A stretch of 5,908 nucleotides of DNA, taken from NCBI GenBank assembly GCA_019314005.1, contig JAFDAE010000141.1:1-5908 (forward strand), written 5' to 3'. Below are positions 1 through 5,385 of the stretch, piece by piece (within the stretch, counting starts at the first letter, position 1; every line of letters starts with the position of its first letter). A program made the position numbers and the translations under genes. The notes under the pieces were generated by a model, which was given only the letters and a program-made list of their open reading frames with translations, searched no databases and was not told where the DNA came from. The DNA is from Deltaproteobacteria bacterium (lineage in GTDB: Bacteria > Desulfobacterota > Desulfobacteria > C00003060 > C00003106).

Positions 1-194
1 ATCCCTAAACTGTAAGGAAGAAACCTTACACGCGTTTTCAAATTTAAGGCAATATTAAATGTGCAAGGAGACATATGGCGCAGGGTATAGTAAAAGGTCT
101 TTATATCAAGCGTTCCGCCGCAATCGATCCTACAAGGAGCAGACGCTTCGATCATCTCAGACTCAAGAAGCTTATTTAGCGCACCTTTTTTCAT
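1..194 (-). CDS. GHMP-family sugar kinase, N-terminal fragment (runs off the left edge)
   Basis: An open minus-strand frame begins at ATG 194-192 and stays open to base 1, giving 64 complete codons. The 3' part lies outside the window. After a short polar leader comes a segment at residues 17-36 with the core APCRIDCGGTLDI. This resembles the N-terminal substrate-binding motif of GHMP kinases (compare PGRIN..GEHTDY of galactokinase and PLRISFAGGGTD of heptose-7-phosphate kinases). It is followed by TFNIALNLKTRV, the usual second strand, where the family typically reads A.N....V.V. Such enzymes transfer the ATP gamma-phosphate to a small sugar or isoprenoid alcohol in the cytoplasm. The ATP-binding P-loop-like motif would lie beyond the edge, so the substrate cannot be named. 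ATG 194 is the only ATG after an in-frame TAG; Met14 is a possible alternative start. The gene follows recO by 52 nt in the same direction and may be the tail of that operon. Shine-Dalgarno pairing is weak, only a GAG 9 nt upstream. Confidence 0.78.
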   Translation of the reverse strand, partial: MKKGALNKLLESEMIEASAPCRIDCGGTLDIKTFYYTLRHMSPCTFNIALNLKTRVRFLPYSLG

Positions 195-222
195 ATCGCA
201 TTTCTCATATAATTTACAATCC

Positions 223-262
223 TAAATTCCCCAATTCCTGAATTCCTCAATTCCTAATATCC
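223..262. repeat. Octamer tandem array, five units of the type TNAATTCC
   Basis: Five consecutive 8-bp units read TAAATTCC, CCAATTCC, TGAATTCC, TCAATTCC and TAATATCC on the plus strand. The three central units differ only in their first two bases. The array fills the end of the recO-kinase gap and extends into recO: the recO stop codon (247-249) lies inside unit four, and the last residues of RecO are encoded by units four and five. It looks like a short intergenic simple-sequence array; no function is assigned. Confidence 0.8.
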
Positions 263-1008
263 CTTAAAAACTTCAGGCTTTTAAACTCCTTGTCAAAACA
301 ATACGTGACAAACGTCTCAATAAATCGAATCCCCTCTTCTTTAGACTCCCTGGAGAATCTAATCCGAAGCGCCTTGTCCAAGGGAGCATTGAACATCCAC
401 AATAATTGCTTTAGAGTCCCTCTAAGAAAACTTATCTTTCCATTCTTGCCAAGACATTCTGTGCAGATAATCCCCCCTTTTTTTAAACTAAACCCTACCG
501 ATTTACCAGAAAAATTATCAAGCGGTTTCTGACAAATACTACATCTTTCGAGATTAGGGGAAAAACCGCAAAACGCAAGAAATTTCGCCTGAAAAAATAT
601 GGAAAGGACATCGTCGTCGATTTCATCCTTATCTAAACAGCAAAGTGCACGGTTCAACAATTCAAAACTCGAATAATGTCGTTGCCCCGCTTCCATCCAT
701 TTATTGATCAACTCGGACCAGTAACTCGCATAAGCGGTCTTGAATATGTCTGTTCTGATCCGGTCAAACGGGTTTATGACTGTTGTTTCTTTTAAAATCG
801 GCAGCCCTTTCCTTTGTCCCAGACTCCACACCACATCCACAAGAGAAAAGAGTTCCAGGGTTCCGCCAAAACGCTTTATACTCTTTTTGGCTCCCTTGGC
901 AATGACGGCGACCTTTCCATATACGGAAGTAAAAAGTGTTACAATTTTATCACTATCACTGTAATCGACGGTGCGCAGAATAATCGCCTGTGAGGAAAAA
1001 TCCGGCAT
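247..1008 (-). CDS. recO: DNA repair protein RecO
   Basis: This 253-residue protein has the usual length and architecture of bacterial RecO, the cytoplasmic recombination mediator that works with RecR (and RecF) to load RecA onto SSB-coated single-stranded DNA and to anneal complementary strands. Residues 1-80 form the N-terminal OB-fold, opening with SSQAIILRTVDYSDSDKIVT and followed by the basic stretch AKGAKKSIKRFGG, typical of the DNA-binding face. The rest is the helical C-terminal domain with a four-cysteine zinc site: C156-x2-C159 and C182-x2-C185, the CSIC and CTEC pairs. The start at 1008 preserves the conserved N-terminus and lies 7 nt after the mgtE stop, so it is probably translated by coupling. 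No Shine-Dalgarno sequence is visible; the upstream sequence is ATATAAAA. The last residues, RDIRN, come from an octamer repeat array that also supplies the stop codon. This may be a recent extension or replacement of the original C-terminus. Confidence 0.95.
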   Translation of the reverse strand: MPDFSSQAIILRTVDYSDSDKIVTLFTSVYGKVAVIAKGAKKSIKRFGGTLELFSLVDVVWSLGQRKGLPILKETTVINPFDRIRTDIFKTAYASYWSELINKWMEAGQRHYSSFELLNRALCCLDKDEIDDDVLSIFFQAKFLAFCGFSPNLERCSICQKPLDNFSGKSVGFSLKKGGIICTECLGKNGKISFLRGTLKQLLWMFNAPLDKALRIRFSRESKEEGIRFIETFVTYCFDKEFKSLKFLRDIRN

Positions 1009-1015
1009 TTTTATA

Positions 1016-2368
1016 TCAAATGTGAAGCAGTAAAGTTGCTATCTGGAAATAAAGAAGGACACTGAGAATGTCTATGGAAGTTGTAACACAAGAACCGGTA
1101 GCTACCGCCGGATCTATTTTTATCCTGGCGAGCAGAAGGGGAACGCAAGAACCAACAGTAGCCGCCATTGTCATAGAACATAGAACTGAAAAACCGACTA
1201 CGATACCAACCTCCCATAGATCGTACCGATAATGGGCAACAATTCCTAACAAGAGCCCGTAGAAAAAACCGAGGAGTCCGCCAATGGCGAGTTCTTTGAA
1301 CACTACCGGCAGTATCTGTTTAACATTGAAACGTCCCATGGCCAGTCCTCTGACAACGATTGTCGCAGACTGTGTACCCACGGAACCTCCCATTCCCATA
1401 ATAATCGGTATGAATGCAGCCAAGTACAGCACCTTACTTAAGGCGCCTTCAAAATGCTCTATAATACAAAAGGCGCCAATGCCCCCTATCCAACTGGCAA
1501 ATAACCAGGGAAGCCTTGTACGCGTGCTTCTCAAGATAGATTGTGTTTCTACCAGCTCGTCTCCGGCACCCGCCATTCTCAGGATGTCCTCTGTAGCCTC
1601 CTCCCTAATAATATCAATAACGTCGTCCACTGTCACAATACCAAGAAGGACATTATTGTCATCAACTACTGGAACCGCCAGGATATTATACCGGGCTACT
1701 ACTTTTGCCACTTCTTCCTGGTCCATGTTGGAGTGAACGCTTACCACATTGGTGGTCATAATCTCTTGGAGTTTGGTCGCGGGACGTGCCACCACCAGTT
1801 GTCGCAAAGAGATCACTCCAACCAAATGGTCGTAATCGTCTACCACATACAAGTAAAAGGCCATCTCCACGTCTTTTTCTTTCGTCTGGAGCGCGGCAAT
1901 CGCATCCCCTACCGTACTCTCCTCTTTGAGAGCGATAAAGTCCGGAACCATGATCCCGCCCGCCGTATCGTCTTCAAACCGGAGCAAGCCCTCGACCTCG
2001 GCAGAATCTTCCTTTTCCATCAGGTCCAGAATCTCTTTTGACTTCTCATCCGGTAGGAGTTGCAAGAGGTCGGCCACGTCATCAGAAGCCATCTCTTCAA
2101 AGATCTTAACGACCTCTTCAGCCGGCATATCTTCGGCAATGACAAGGAACTCCGTTTCTCCCAATTCACTTAGGACTTCGGCCTTCTTGTCGGTCTTGTC
2201 GATCAAGAGAAAAAGGGAGGTCTGGTCTTTTGGAGGAAGGAAACTGAACACAGCGGCAACATCCGCCGCATGAGACTTGTTTACGATCTTTTGTAGGTTA
2301 TGGGTAGCCCCACGCCGGATAAGCCTCTGAATCATAGAGAGCAATATTTTGATCTGTTCTGGATGCAT
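1016..2368 (-). CDS. mgtE: Magnesium channel/transporter MgtE
   Basis: This 450-residue inner-membrane protein matches the MgtE family in length and domain order. MgtE is a homodimeric, Mg2+-gated Mg2+ channel. The cytoplasmic MgtE N domain covers about residues 30-132 (helical repeats, with the acidic EEMASDDVADLLQLLP at 91-106). Two CBS domains follow: about 138-200, starting GGIMVPDFIAL, and 201-258, with IMTTNVVSV and IVTVDDVID. A linker leads to a membrane domain at about 285-449 with five hydrophobic segments. The family signature GGSVGTQSATIVVRGLAMG lies at 327-345. Asp433 in TTSIDILS sits where the pore aspartate is expected (Asp432 in the Thermus protein), and IDPAVATG precedes it. 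In this family the N and CBS domains bind Mg2+ and close the pore at high cytosolic Mg2+. The gene starts 6 nt after the RodZ-like stop, so there is no room for an Mg2+-sensing leader directly upstream; control is probably through the protein. GAG 5 nt before the ATG is the only weak ribosome-binding signal. Confidence 0.96.
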   Translation of the reverse strand: MHPEQIKILLSMIQRLIRRGATHNLQKIVNKSHAADVAAVFSFLPPKDQTSLFLLIDKTDKKAEVLSELGETEFLVIAEDMPAEEVVKIFEEMASDDVADLLQLLPDEKSKEILDLMEKEDSAEVEGLLRFEDDTAGGIMVPDFIALKEESTVGDAIAALQTKEKDVEMAFYLYVVDDYDHLVGVISLRQLVVARPATKLQEIMTTNVVSVHSNMDQEEVAKVVARYNILAVPVVDDNNVLLGIVTVDDVIDIIREEATEDILRMAGAGDELVETQSILRSTRTRLPWLFASWIGGIGAFCIIEHFEGALSKVLYLAAFIPIIMGMGGSVGTQSATIVVRGLAMGRFNVKQILPVVFKELAIGGLLGFFYGLLLGIVAHYRYDLWEVGIVVGFSVLCSMTMAATVGSCVPLLLARIKIDPAVATGSCVTTSIDILSVLLYFQIATLLLHI

Positions 2369-2374
2369 ACCAAC

Positions 2375-2755
2375 TCATTTCTTCAAAAAAAGAACCAACA
2401 GAACCATAACGACAAAACCCACAAGAAACATTACAAGGTTTCTATTATACGAAAAATCGTGGACCGAGGCCGCAACCTCTACCTTTTTGGGAAAGATCTT
2501 TCTCTTATATTCCATATAACGTCTCACCACATCTGTCCCATTCACACCCAACACCGATGCATAGGCTCGAAGGAACCCTGTTACAAAAACATCTTCCGGC
2601 AAAGCTTCTATCTCTTCTCCTTCTATTGCCGAGAGGATCTGTCGCTGTATCTTTGTTATTTCTTCTATCTGTTCCAAGGACATGCCACGATCTTCCCTGC
2701 ATGTCTTGAGATAACGTCCAAAAGATAGATCTTTATGCATAGCGCTATCAGGCAT
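2375..2755 (-). CDS. Short RodZ-like protein: cytoplasmic HTH domain plus one membrane helix
   Basis: This 126-residue protein has a RodZ-type helix-turn-helix domain at about residues 11-80: FGRYLKTCREDRGMSLEQI, then ITKIQRQILSAIE, then LPEDVFVTGFLRAYASVLG. In RodZ this domain binds the MreB actin-like cytoskeleton rather than DNA. A basic patch (YKRKIFPKK, 83-91) and a hydrophobic helix at about 107-123 follow, and the protein ends LFLKK. Full RodZ proteins continue into a periplasmic beta domain (DUF4115 type), which is absent here. The mgtE start follows after 6 nt, so no hidden periplasmic part exists immediately downstream. The start codon shares one base with the asnS stop (TAATG), which implies translational coupling; GAGG lies 11 nt upstream. 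Met6 is an alternative start. The role is inferred to be cell shape or a membrane-tethered regulator. It could equally be a membrane-anchored DNA-binding protein. Confidence 0.8.
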   Translation of the reverse strand: MPDSAMHKDLSFGRYLKTCREDRGMSLEQIEEITKIQRQILSAIEGEEIEALPEDVFVTGFLRAYASVLGVNGTDVVRRYMEYKRKIFPKKVEVAASVHDFSYNRNLVMFLVGFVVMVLLVLFLKK

Positions 2756-4050
2756 TACGGATACAACCTCTGCATCAATCGGGGGAATGGAATTGTTTCA
2801 CGCACGTGCGGGACCCCGCAAATCCACGCAACAGTCCGCTCTATCCCCATTCCAAAACCTGCATGGGGCACACTACCGTATTTTCTTAAATCAAGATACC
2901 ATGAAAAGGCCTCAGGCGAAAGCCCTGCATCACCAAGCTTCTGAGACAATAACTCAAAATCTTCTTCTCTTGCCGAGCCCCCAATAATCTCTCCGTATCC
3001 CTCCGGAGCAAGGAGATCCATACATAAAACCACACCGGATTTTTCCGGGTCATTCTTCATATAAAAAGGCTTTGATGAAGCTGGATACCGGTGTATAAAG
3101 ACTGGCTTTTCAAACTGATCGGAAATTAATGTCTCGTCGCCACCGCCAAAATCGCTTCCCCGCTCAAATGGAACTCCTTCATTATGCAATATTCGGACAG
3201 CCCGGTCATAAGATAGAGACTCAAAAGGGGGTTCTATCCTCTCAAGCTTACTTACGTCTCTTTCGAGAGTCCGCAGATCTTCCCTGTTGGATGAAAGAAC
3301 CTCTTTAACAATGGCCACGATCAAAGCTTCTGCCAGTTCCATAATATCGGGGAGCCCGGCAAAGGCGATCTCTGGTTCTATCATCCAAAATTCGGTAAGA
3401 TGTCGACGAGTCTTTGATTTTTCGGCTCGAAAAGTCGGGCCACAACAGTATACCTTTCCAAAGGCCATTGCTCCGGCCTCCATGTATAACTGTCCGCTCT
3501 GTGAAAGATATGCCTTTTGTTCTTCAAAATAGTCTGTTTCAAATAATGTGGTTGTCCCCTCACACGCCACAGGGGTCATGATGGGAGCATCCAGGAGGAT
3601 AAAGCCCCTGTCATCAAAAAACCGACGCGCCGTTTGGATTACGGTATGTCGAATCCTTAAAATAGCATGTTGTTTTGAAGAACGAAGCCATAAATGTCTA
3701 TGGTCCAACAAAAAACCGACTCCGTGTTCTTTTTCTGCAATAGGATATTCTTCGGCTGTCTGTAATATATTCAATTGTGAGGCCAAGACTTCATAGCCCC
3801 CGGGGGCCCTGTCATCCTTCTTGATAATCCCCGTAACTGTTAATGAAGATTCCAGCGTTAGGGAATGATATAGCTCAAAGTGTTCCTCATCCATTTCCGA
3901 CTTCACCAACGTCACTTGTGTTGTCCCTGTACCATCGCGCACTACCAGGAACCGCACCTTCCCGCTTGAACGTTTGTGAATCATCCACCCGTTGAGCGTA
4001 ACGGTCTGACCTTCGTGGGTGCCTATATTGTTAATAGTAATTTCATTCAT
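2755..4050 (-). CDS. asnS: Asparaginyl-tRNA synthetase
   Basis: This 431-residue class IIb aminoacyl-tRNA synthetase charges tRNA-Asn with asparagine in the cytoplasm. The N-terminal OB-fold anticodon-binding domain covers about residues 1-100 (VTLNGWMIHKRSSGKVRFLV, VRDGTGTTQVTL). The catalytic domain holds motif 1 around 143-160 (RFFDDRGFILLDAPIMTP), motif 2 from FRAE (207-210) through HLTEFWMIEPE (217-227), and motif 3 at 398-410 (GFGMGIERTVAWI). SQSGQLYMEA at 183-192 and the FWMIEPE form of motif 2 favour asparagine over aspartate specificity. The protein is complete, close to the 430-residue form. Its presence argues that Asn-tRNA is made directly, at least in part. It heads the tight group with the RodZ-like gene, mgtE and recO. 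The start at 4050 fits the family N-terminus, but no Shine-Dalgarno sequence precedes it; the upstream sequence is ATTATATATT. Confidence 0.96.
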   Translation of the reverse strand: MNEITINNIGTHEGQTVTLNGWMIHKRSSGKVRFLVVRDGTGTTQVTLVKSEMDEEHFELYHSLTLESSLTVTGIIKKDDRAPGGYEVLASQLNILQTAEEYPIAEKEHGVGFLLDHRHLWLRSSKQHAILRIRHTVIQTARRFFDDRGFILLDAPIMTPVACEGTTTLFETDYFEEQKAYLSQSGQLYMEAGAMAFGKVYCCGPTFRAEKSKTRRHLTEFWMIEPEIAFAGLPDIMELAEALIVAIVKEVLSSNREDLRTLERDVSKLERIEPPFESLSYDRAVRILHNEGVPFERGSDFGGGDETLISDQFEKPVFIHRYPASSKPFYMKNDPEKSGVVLCMDLLAPEGYGEIIGGSAREEDFELLSQKLGDAGLSPEAFSWYLDLRKYGSVPHAGFGMGIERTVAWICGVPHVRETIPFPRLMQRLYP

Positions 4051-4078
4051 AATATATAATGATAGGGATTAGGGGCCA

Positions 4079-4113
4079 GGTGTTGGGTTTTGGGTGTCGG
4101 GTGTTAGGTGTTA
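4079..4113. repeat. Heptamer tandem array, left arm (GGTGTYR x5), G-rich
   Basis: Five 7-bp units in a row read GGTGTTG, GGTTTTG, GGTGTCG, GGTGTTA and GGTGTTA. Together with GGGG at 4072-4075, three GGG runs at 4085, 4092 and 4099 make a possible G-quadruplex with loops of 9, 4 and 4 nt on the plus strand. The array ends 29 bp upstream of the asnS start. The same heptamer occurs inverted at 4206-4240. Confidence 0.85.
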
Positions 4114-4205
4114 GAGGCCCGCGACCAGTAGAATTTAAGCAAGACACCTGGATCCACAATGCTCGTTTGAGCAATTTAATTATATATTAAATCCCGTATG
4201 TTCTC

Positions 4206-4240
4206 CCTGACACCTGGCACCCGATCCCTGACACCTGGCA
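4206..4240. repeat. Heptamer tandem array, right arm (CCTGRCA x5), inverted relative to the left arm
   Basis: The units are CCTGACA, CCTGGCA, CCCGATC, CCTGACA and CCTGGCA. The 15-mer CCCTGACACCTGGCA occurs exactly twice, at 4205-4219 and 4226-4240 (period 21, three heptamers). On the opposite strand the unit reads GGTGTCA or GGTGCCA, the same family as the left arm. ACACCTGGC (4210-4218 and 4231-4239) is the exact complement of GCCAGGTGT at 4075-4083, so the arms could pair around a loop of about 92 bp. Confidence 0.85.
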
Positions 4241-4260
4241 TTTATTCTTTTTTTACGTAT

Positions 4261-4280
4261 TTGTGACCATATGGTCACAA
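4261..4280. repeat. Perfect 20-bp palindrome over the surA-like stop codon
   Basis: TTGTGACCATATGGTCACAA is identical to its reverse complement over all 20 bases. It includes the stop codon (4275-4277) and the last codon of the surA-like gene. TGTGA and TCACA are separated by 8 bases, not the 6 of a CRP site. In RNA it could form an 8-bp stem with a 4-nt loop. The strand transcribed as surA mRNA has an A-run, not a U-run, after it, so it is not a standard intrinsic terminator. It may be an operator, a 3'-end stabilising hairpin, or chance. Confidence 0.6.
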
Positions 4281-5249
4281 CATAATTTTGATATACGCCC
4301 TCTCCCTCAATCCCTGCACCCATTCTTCATACTTTTTATCCACTACAGACTGAAAAAGTCTTCGGTGAATCTCCGCTTTCGCTTCCTCAAAGGACTTTCC
4401 GGGCATGTCCTCTTTTTTTACAAGTTTTATGATCTGAATTCCAGCCGGAGTCCTTAGCACAGGGCTTATCTCCCCGGGTTGAAGACCCTGAACCACATCT
4501 TTCAACGCGGGGGTCAACTCGTCGAGTGTAAAAAAACCAAGGTCACCGCCATTTGCAGCAGATTCTGCCTCGGAAAACTCCTTGGCTGCATCTTCAAACC
4601 GAAGGCCCCCTCTTATTCTTTTTATAATATTCTCTCCCCGCCTTATAACAGCCTCCACTTGACCTTCATCGTCTGACGGCGACACCATCAAAAAGAGACT
4701 TGCTATGTGATAGCGGATCTTCCCTTTATACGATTCCTGATGTTCATTGTAGCATTCACGTATTTCGTGCTCGGTGACTACAATCTTTGATTTCACTTCC
4801 CGATTCACCAGCTTGGACCGCAAAATTTGCTCTCTTAACAGTGCCCTATAGTCCTTTAAGGTGTATCCGTCTCCGGCAAGTATCTTTACAAGCTCTTCCT
4901 CGGTACAAAAATTCTCATTCTTAACTCGTTCCACGGCGTTATCTACTTCATCGTCACTTACTCGAATTTTTTTTGCCGATATCTCCTGATCTGCTAATTT
5001 TTGTTCAATAAGTCGATTCAGAATCTCTTTACGGGCCTCAAACAAAAACTCTTTTTCTTTCTCCGGAGCATAGCCATCTGCTCGAATTCGATTCGCATAG
5101 GGAAGATACATCTCGTCCAAATCGGAAAGTATAATAATATCATTGTTCACCATAGCGACAATGCGATCCAACAGCTCTCCTTGCGCCGGGCTTGAAGAAA
5201 ATAACAGAGGAACTAACAATAAGGTAATTATAGCGTTTCTTAAAATCAT
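4275..5249 (-). CDS. surA: SurA-like periplasmic peptidyl-prolyl isomerase/chaperone with one parvulin domain
   Basis: Read from ATG 5249, this is a 324-residue exported protein. Residues 1-22 are a signal peptide (MILRNAIITLLLVPLLFSSS, then PA), with likely cleavage after SPA. The SurA N-terminal chaperone domain covers about 25-155, opening with the characteristic LLDRIVAMVNNDIIILSDLD and carrying ILNRLIEQKLADQEI. A single parvulin (PpiC-type) domain spans about 177-278, with GGDLGFFTLDEL (234-245) and VVQGLQPGEISPVLRTPAGI (252-271). A helical C-terminal strand follows. E. coli SurA has two parvulin domains and about 430 residues, so this is a one-parvulin relative. The inferred role is folding and escorting outer-membrane proteins in the periplasm. 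A longer frame back to ATG 5312 exists, but that ATG lies between the -35 and -10 boxes of a good promoter and would bury the signal peptide. No Shine-Dalgarno sequence precedes 5249. The gene is divergent from purL. Confidence 0.88.
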   Translation of the reverse strand: MILRNAIITLLLVPLLFSSSPAQGELLDRIVAMVNNDIIILSDLDEMYLPYANRIRADGYAPEKEKEFLFEARKEILNRLIEQKLADQEISAKKIRVSDDEVDNAVERVKNENFCTEEELVKILAGDGYTLKDYRALLREQILRSKLVNREVKSKIVVTEHEIRECYNEHQESYKGKIRYHIASLFLMVSPSDDEGQVEAVIRRGENIIKRIRGGLRFEDAAKEFSEAESAANGGDLGFFTLDELTPALKDVVQGLQPGEISPVLRTPAGIQIIKLVKKEDMPGKSFEEAKAEIHRRLFQSVVDKKYEEWVQGLRERAYIKIML

Positions 5250-5291
5250 ATAGCTTTGACGCAAATGTTCTTGAGTTAATGGGAATTGAAA

Positions 5292-5321
5292 AATATATAA
5301 ACTTTGTATCATTTAAGTCAA
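5292..5321 (-). promoter_or_regulatory. Probable sigma70 promoter of the surA-like gene
   Basis: On the minus strand, TTGACT (5321-5316) is followed after 16 nt by TATATA (5299-5294), or after 18 nt by TATATT (5297-5292). Transcription would start near 5285 and give a leader of about 36 nt before ATG 5249. This supports 5249 over 5312 as the start codon. Confidence 0.65.
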
Positions 5322-5349
5322 GAAAAATATACCCAAACTCATCTTGCTT

Positions 5350-5378
5350 TTGACACCACATAAAAAGTCTGGTACTTT
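5350..5378 (+). promoter_or_regulatory. Probable sigma70 promoter of purL, placing the start at or next to the ATG
   Basis: A perfect TTGACA (5350-5355) is followed after 17 nt by TACTTT (5373-5378), which keeps the key first, second and last bases of the -10 consensus. Transcription would begin about 7 nt downstream, near 5385, directly at ATG 5386. The -10 box is weak, so this is a candidate only. Confidence 0.5.
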
Positions 5379-5385
5379 CCATTTC

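Larger units (their letters stand above)
4051..4274. other. Repeat-rich intergenic region between the surA-like gene and asnS
   Basis: This gap contains no convincing gene. It holds two facing heptamer arrays (4079-4113 and 4206-4240), a further ACACCTGG copy at 4144-4151, a small TGCTC-GTTT-GAGCA hairpin at 4160-4173, an AT-rich stretch at 4174-4191, and a T-run at 4249-4255. On the minus strand a perfect TATAAT occurs at 4184-4179 and could be the -10 box of an asnS promoter, but no recognisable -35 box stands 16-18 nt upstream of it. No standard intrinsic terminator for the surA-like gene is visible. The run next to its stop reads A on the transcribed-sense strand, so read-through into asnS is possible. 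Confidence 0.6.

Noticed and set aside
11..30. Perfect 7-bp inverted repeat TGTAAGG/CCTTACA with a 6-nt loop, like an operator or terminator stem.
   Set aside because: It lies inside the coding frame of the GHMP kinase and has no adjacent T-run; a 7-bp match is common by chance.
75..179. A 34-codon plus-strand ORF preceded by AAGGAG 4 nt upstream of ATG 75.
   Set aside because: It looks like a small gene with a good ribosome-binding site, but it lies entirely antisense to the GHMP kinase frame, whose family motif is convincing. The AAGGAG is the reverse complement of codons in that frame.
1284..2273. Several long plus-strand open frames opposite mgtE (up to 166 codons).
   Set aside because: They are antisense to a strongly conserved MgtE sequence, show low-complexity or unlikely composition, and have no family resemblance.
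2390..2396. A T7 run (minus strand) near the end of the RodZ-like gene, as a possible frameshift truncating the protein.
   Set aside because: Only a few codons remain before the mgtE start in any frame, so a corrected frame could not restore a periplasmic domain.
4179..4184. Minus-strand TATAAT as a firm asnS promoter.
   Set aside because: No -35 box is recognisable at 16-18 nt and the sequence is AT-rich, so it is mentioned only in the intergenic entry.
4261..4280. CRP/FNR-type binding site.
   Set aside because: The TGTGA and TCACA half-sites are 8 bp apart where CRP needs 6 bp, so the palindrome was kept only as an unassigned element.
5250..5312. Longer start for the surA-like protein at ATG 5312, adding 21 residues.
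   Set aside because: The extension would precede a clear signal peptide and overlap the promoter boxes; ATG 5249 gives a normal exported N-terminus.
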